A DNA stretch of 64,000 nt from Bradyrhizobium lablabi (GTDB lineage: Bacteria > Pseudomonadota > Alphaproteobacteria > Rhizobiales > Xanthobacteraceae): assembly GCF_900141755.1 (NCBI RefSeq), contig NZ_LT670844.1, forward strand, positions 2,046,001 to 2,110,000, in the 5' to 3' direction. Every line of letters begins with the position of its first letter. Position 1 is the stretch's first letter. Shown one piece after another: positions 60,914-64,000 of this stretch. The notes under the pieces were generated by a model that was given only the letters and a program-made list of their open reading frames with translations, made no database searches and was not told the origin of the DNA. Position numbers and translations under genes: made by a program.

Positions 60914-61852
60914 TTACGCGCCACCATTGCCGAATTTCCAGACGGGAATGCCGAGCTTCCGCGCCTTGTCGGCCATGTTCTCCTGGATGCCGGTGCCGGG
61001 GAAGACCAGGACGCCAATCGGCAGCACATCGAGCATCTGATCGTTGCGCTTGAAGGGTGCTGCCCTGGCGTGTTTGGTCCAGTCGGGTTTGAAGGCGATC
61101 TGCGGAACCTTGCGGTGATCGGCCCAGCGGGCGGCGATACGCTCGGCGCCCTTCGGCGAACCGCCGTGCAGCAGCACCATGTCCGGATGTTTGGTATGGA
61201 CCTGATCGAGCTTGTCCCAGATCAGGCGATGATCGTTGAAGTCGAGGCCGCCGGTGAAGACGATCTTCGGTCCCGCAGGCAATAGCACGTCGGTCTCGGC
61301 TCGGCGCTTGGCGGCAAGGAAGTCGCGACTGTCGATGACAGCCGAGGTCAGGGCGCGGTGGTTCACCATCGAGCCGCTGCGCGGATGCCAGTGCGATCCG
61401 CTGTGGCGGGCGAAGTGTTCGGCTGCCTGGTCGCGGAAATATTCCATGCTGTTGCGTCGCTCGATCAGTGTCATGCCCTCGGCTGTGAGGCGTTCCAATT
61501 CGACCGAGCGGATTTCGGAGCCATCCTGGTCGCGCTGGCTGCGCTTTTGCGCTTGTTCGTTGTCGTCGAGCTCACGTTCGACGCGCTCGTTGGCGCGGTG
61601 GAAGAGATTGACGGTCGACCACAAGAGATCCTCGAGGTCGGGTTCGAGGCGGGTTTCGCTCAAGCTCGCGATGAGTGCGTCGAAGATGTCGGCGACGGCG
61701 GCCGCCATGATACGGGCTTCGGGAAGCGGTCTCGGGTCGGGTTCGTCCTGGAAGGGGCGATAGCCGTGGAGCTGGAGTTCGGTGAGGATGTGGTCGGTCG
61801 GAGATGTGGCGTGCGGCGGCTCGTGGTCGGTCTCGTTGCGCTCGATCATCAT
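60914..61852 (-). CDS. DUF2493 (SLOG-like) domain protein
   Basis: 312 residues. An N-terminal helical part rich in charged residues precedes the C-terminal DUF2493 domain (IVFTGGLDFNDHRLIWDKLD, MVLLHGGSPKGAERIAARWA, GIQENMADKARKLGIPVWKF), a SLOG/Rossmann-like nucleotide-binding fold. Such proteins are frequent on conjugative elements, and a role in nucleotide-signal or DNA defence is suspected but unproven. The structured leader at 61953-62049 lies about 100-200 bases upstream of the start. Confidence 0.85.
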   Translation of the reverse strand: MMIERNETDHEPPHATSPTDHILTELQLHGYRPFQDEPDPRPLPEARIMAAAVADIFDALIASLSETRLEPDLEDLLWSTVNLFHRANERVERELDDNEQAQKRSQRDQDGSEIRSVELERLTAEGMTLIERRNSMEYFRDQAAEHFARHSGSHWHPRSGSMVNHRALTSAVIDSRDFLAAKRRAETDVLLPAGPKIVFTGGLDFNDHRLIWDKLDQVHTKHPDMVLLHGGSPKGAERIAARWADHRKVPQIAFKPDWTKHARAAPFKRNDQMLDVLPIGVLVFPGTGIQENMADKARKLGIPVWKFGNGGA

Positions 61853-62184
61853 GGTGGCTTTCCTTGGTCGGATCGGTCGCGCTCATCGCGGCCTTCATGG
61901 CGACGAAAGGCGGCGGGCGGGCCGGACCTGCACCGCGGAGCGCAGCGAAGCGGCCGAAGCAAAGCGGAGGATGGCGGGAGCCGGCTATTTTGCTTCGCGA
62001 TGTAAAGCGCCCTTTAGGGCGCGACGGAAAATAGTCGGCGGACGCCATTGCGTGGCCGGACCGCTTGCCGCAGGGTCGCCCTCTCAAGAAGGCCGTGAGC
62101 GCGGCCCTCTCCGACAACAGAAGAAGCCTCGGGATTGATGGCGCATCGTCAGAGCGGGATACCTGCGTCATCCCCTGTTCCGGT
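61853..62184. other. Leader region of DUF2493, no other gene
   Basis: A 332-bp non-coding stretch between DUF2493 and the toprim gene. It holds the second nested-hairpin element. No coding sequence is supported. Confidence 0.5.
61953..62049 (-). promoter_or_regulatory. Nested-hairpin leader element 2
   Basis: The 24-base motif GCCGAAGCAAAGCGGAGGAT followed by GGCG (61953-61976) differs from that at 59087 in two adjacent bases. A hairpin with 12-bp arms (61980-61991 and 62028-62039, one mismatch) follows, and its loop holds a second stem, GCGCCCT-TT-AGGGCGC (62007-62022). Arm sequences differ from element 1 while the layout is the same, which points to conserved structure rather than simple copying. 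Confidence 0.65.
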
Positions 62185-63225
62185 CTAAACCCTCGTACTC
62201 AAGAACCGGACCGCGTCTTCAGGGGCGAGCTGGATGCGCAACGCTGCACGCAGGGCGTTGATGTCGAAGTTCCGCAGATCCTCGTTGAAGTCCCCACACT
62301 GCGGCGACAGCACGATCGCCTCGATCCTTGCCACCCGTGTTCGGCCGATCAAGCCGTTCATCGCGCCATCGCCGGCGCGATCGTCGTCACGGACGATATA
62401 GAGACGCCGTAACGTTGCCGGGAACAGGATGGCTCCGAGATGCGCGGCCGAGAGTGCAGCCACCATCGCCATGGTGGGCATGACGCAGCGGAGCGACAGC
62501 ATGGTCTCGATGCCCTCGCCAGCCGCCATTACGTCGCCTGCCGGACCGAAACGGACCGCATGCCCGAGAAGGTGACCCATCGCGCGGCGTGGGGTATCGA
62601 CCGGCGCCTTGTCGCGCCCGGACGGATCGAGCCAGGTACGGTGCGCGCCGGTGATGTGGCCCTGAAGATCGGTGACAGCAGCGATCATCGCCGGCCAGAT
62701 TTCGGTCAGTGCGTCTGCCTCGGGACGATAGTAACAGCGTGGATGGAATCGCAGGCTACCTATACCATGCAGGTTAGTGATGCCGCGTCTCCGCAGGTAA
62801 GTCTCGACGACCGTCCCGACCATCGGCTTCGACTTGGCGAACAAACGCCGTGCCGATTCCGGCGAGCCAGTCGGCGCAGCAGACCAACGCGGTCGATAGT
62901 CCGACTCCGGCTCGGATCGCGGCAGGCTTAGAAAGCGTCGCGCCTCGTCAGCAACATCGTGGAAATCGACGAGGCCGCAACTTTCGCGGATAACGTCGAG
63001 CAGATCGCCGTGCTCACCGGTTGCCGCGTCGGTCCATTTACCGGCGGGGCGGCCGCCGGTGGCGCCGCTTTTCAGGCGGACGAACATCGATCGGCCCGTC
63101 GTGTTCCTGACATCCCCGACCTGCCAGTAATTTCCAACCCGCCGCCCGTTGGAGAGATAATGACGGCACACCGCCTCGGCCTCGCGCGCGAGACGATGTG
63201 CCAGCTCTGCCGCGTTGCGCGGCAT
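62185..63225 (-). CDS. Toprim domain protein (DUF7146-type)
   Basis: 346 residues from ATG 63225, one base after the stop of the upstream gene. The N-terminal region (GRSMFVRLKSGATGGRPAGK, WTDAATGEHGDLLDVI) is a CHC2-like zinc/primase-associated region, and the C-terminal toprim domain has VMAAGEGIETMLSLRCV (Glu) and LYIVRDDDRAGDGAMNGL (Asp-x-Asp type). These proteins are typical of plasmid and ICE accessory regions and may act in primer synthesis or DNA processing after transfer. Confidence 0.85.
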   Translation of the reverse strand: MPRNAAELAHRLAREAEAVCRHYLSNGRRVGNYWQVGDVRNTTGRSMFVRLKSGATGGRPAGKWTDAATGEHGDLLDVIRESCGLVDFHDVADEARRFLSLPRSEPESDYRPRWSAAPTGSPESARRLFAKSKPMVGTVVETYLRRRGITNLHGIGSLRFHPRCYYRPEADALTEIWPAMIAAVTDLQGHITGAHRTWLDPSGRDKAPVDTPRRAMGHLLGHAVRFGPAGDVMAAGEGIETMLSLRCVMPTMAMVAALSAAHLGAILFPATLRRLYIVRDDDRAGDGAMNGLIGRTRVARIEAIVLSPQCGDFNEDLRNFDINALRAALRIQLAPEDAVRFLSTRV

Positions 63226-63226
63226 G

Positions 63227-64000
63227 TCACGCCGCCGCCCGATCGGCGACCCGCGCAATCGGATAGCACCCCAGAACCTTGGCCAGGATCGCAGGACCGG
63301 TCGCATCGACCGGGACAAAGAAACGCAGCTTCCACGAAATGATCTCGCCGAACAGACCGTAGGCGCGCAGCCGGTCCCGCATCGGCTCGGAAAAACCGGT
63401 TAACTCGATCCGGTTCACACCCATCACGCGGACGCGCCTGACTTGAAGACCCTCAGCGAGATCGAGGATGGCCTTGCCATCGATCAGCGCGGTGAAGGCG
63501 TCGTCCGGCGAAAGATTCGACGTCCCGGCTTCCAGCGCACCGGCGACCCACGCGGGTGAGACCTTGCGGCCAATGATGCGCTCGCCGCTGTCGGTCTGGA
63601 GCCGATACACCCGCGTCGACTCGTTCGGCAGGCGCTTCCAGATCGGCAACAGCAAGCCCGCAACGATATGGATCTCGCTATTTGTGAACTCCGGAACCTC
63701 GGCGATTTCGGCCGCCCAGGCACGGGCGAAGGTGTCGCGATCGACTTCCCGCCAATGGGTCTGCGGCATCATTGCCAGCGGTATGGTCGGATGTTCCATC
63801 GGGCGGATCAGGCGAACCCGGCGTTCGACCTCGCCGTCGTCGAGCATCAGACTTCGGGCCGGAATCTGAACGGCGGCGCGGCCCGACTGGCTGTTGACCA
63901 GAGCAACCGCGCGGGGATTGGAGAGACGCTCCAGCGCCTCATCGAGCGTCACCGGACGGTTACGCTCGCGCTGGGTAATGGTCAGCAGCCGTGTCTCGGC
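63227..64000 (-). CDS. Strawberry-notch-type helicase, C-terminal part (partial)
   Basis: The frame is open to the right window edge, so the start lies outside. The visible part (ITQRERNRPVTLDEALERLS, NPRAVALVNSQSGRAAVQIP, MEHPTIPLAMMPQTHWREVD, NSEIHIVAGLLLPIWKRLPN and LFGEIISWKLRFFVPVDATG) matches the C-terminal region of bacterial strawberry-notch/methylase-helicase proteins that lie next to toprim genes on plasmids and ICEs. The helicase motifs are not in view. Confidence 0.75.
   Translation of the reverse strand, partial: AETRLLTITQRERNRPVTLDEALERLSNPRAVALVNSQSGRAAVQIPARSLMLDDGEVERRVRLIRPMEHPTIPLAMMPQTHWREVDRDTFARAWAAEIAEVPEFTNSEIHIVAGLLLPIWKRLPNESTRVYRLQTDSGERIIGRKVSPAWVAGALEAGTSNLSPDDAFTALIDGKAILDLAEGLQVRRVRVMGVNRIELTGFSEPMRDRLRAYGLFGEIISWKLRFFVPVDATGPAILAKVLGCYPIARVADRAAA

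Overview
The window looks like chromosomal DNA of an alphaproteobacterium of the Bradyrhizobium/Rhizobiales type. The evidence is the GC-rich coding sequence, the Trb-type conjugation cluster with rlxS, traF, DUF2840, repA and DUF2285 genes typical of rhizobial integrative and conjugative elements (ICEs), and the mixture of IS elements and decayed genes. The assignment to a genus is inference. No rRNA, tRNA, CRISPR array or nod/nif gene was seen.

Region 1 (1-7.8 kb) is a worn strip: a frameshifted SDR gene, an acyl-CoA-dehydrogenase-like flavoprotein, a small ORF with an in-frame stop, a membrane protein diverging from an FMN reductase, a MarR regulator, a GMC oxidoreductase cut short, a DUF1993 gene, and an intact IS3-family element whose inverted repeats and 3-bp target duplication can be read. 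Region 2 (7.8-25.7 kb) is a type I secretion locus: an HlyB-like ABC exporter, an HlyD-like adaptor, a small exported protein and a 4342-residue calcium-binding repeat protein, all on the minus strand. Region 3 (26.5-33 kb) holds two cell-envelope-type genes, an orphan YefM-like antitoxin, an intact and a deleted SRAP gene, an IS30-family element that has split a lipoprotein gene, and a large serine recombinase.

Region 4 (33.5-64 kb) is the core of an ICE. A LuxR/LuxI pair (traR, traI) and a LysR regulator lead into a minus-strand mating-pair operon: traG, a ribbon-helix-helix gene, then trbB-C-D-E-J-K-L-F-G-I and a DUF2274 gene, many with 1-4 bp overlaps. Upstream lie a ribbon-helix-helix/MFS fusion, an alpha/beta hydrolase, the relaxase rlxS, a lytic transglycosylase, traF, DUF2840, three iteron-like repeats, repA and an AlpA-like excisionase gene (rdfS). 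Next come two overlapping frames (DUF6499 then DUF2285) that match the split fseA gene of ICEMlSymR7A, with a plausible +1 ribosomal frameshift site, followed by a DUF2285 antiactivator (qseM-like) facing an XRE regulator (qseC-like) across a 39-bp inverted repeat. The window ends in accessory genes (DUF736, a membrane protein, a SnoaL-like protein, DUF2493, a toprim protein and the C-terminal part of a strawberry-notch-type helicase). Two of these genes have long nested-hairpin leaders that share a 24-nt motif.

The likely logic, by analogy with ICEMlSymR7A, is this: traI makes an acyl-homoserine lactone, traR responds and drives fseA, frameshifted FseA switches on rdfS and excision, RlxS nicks the excised circle, and the Trb channel moves the DNA. 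The qseM/qseC switch holds the system off in most cells.
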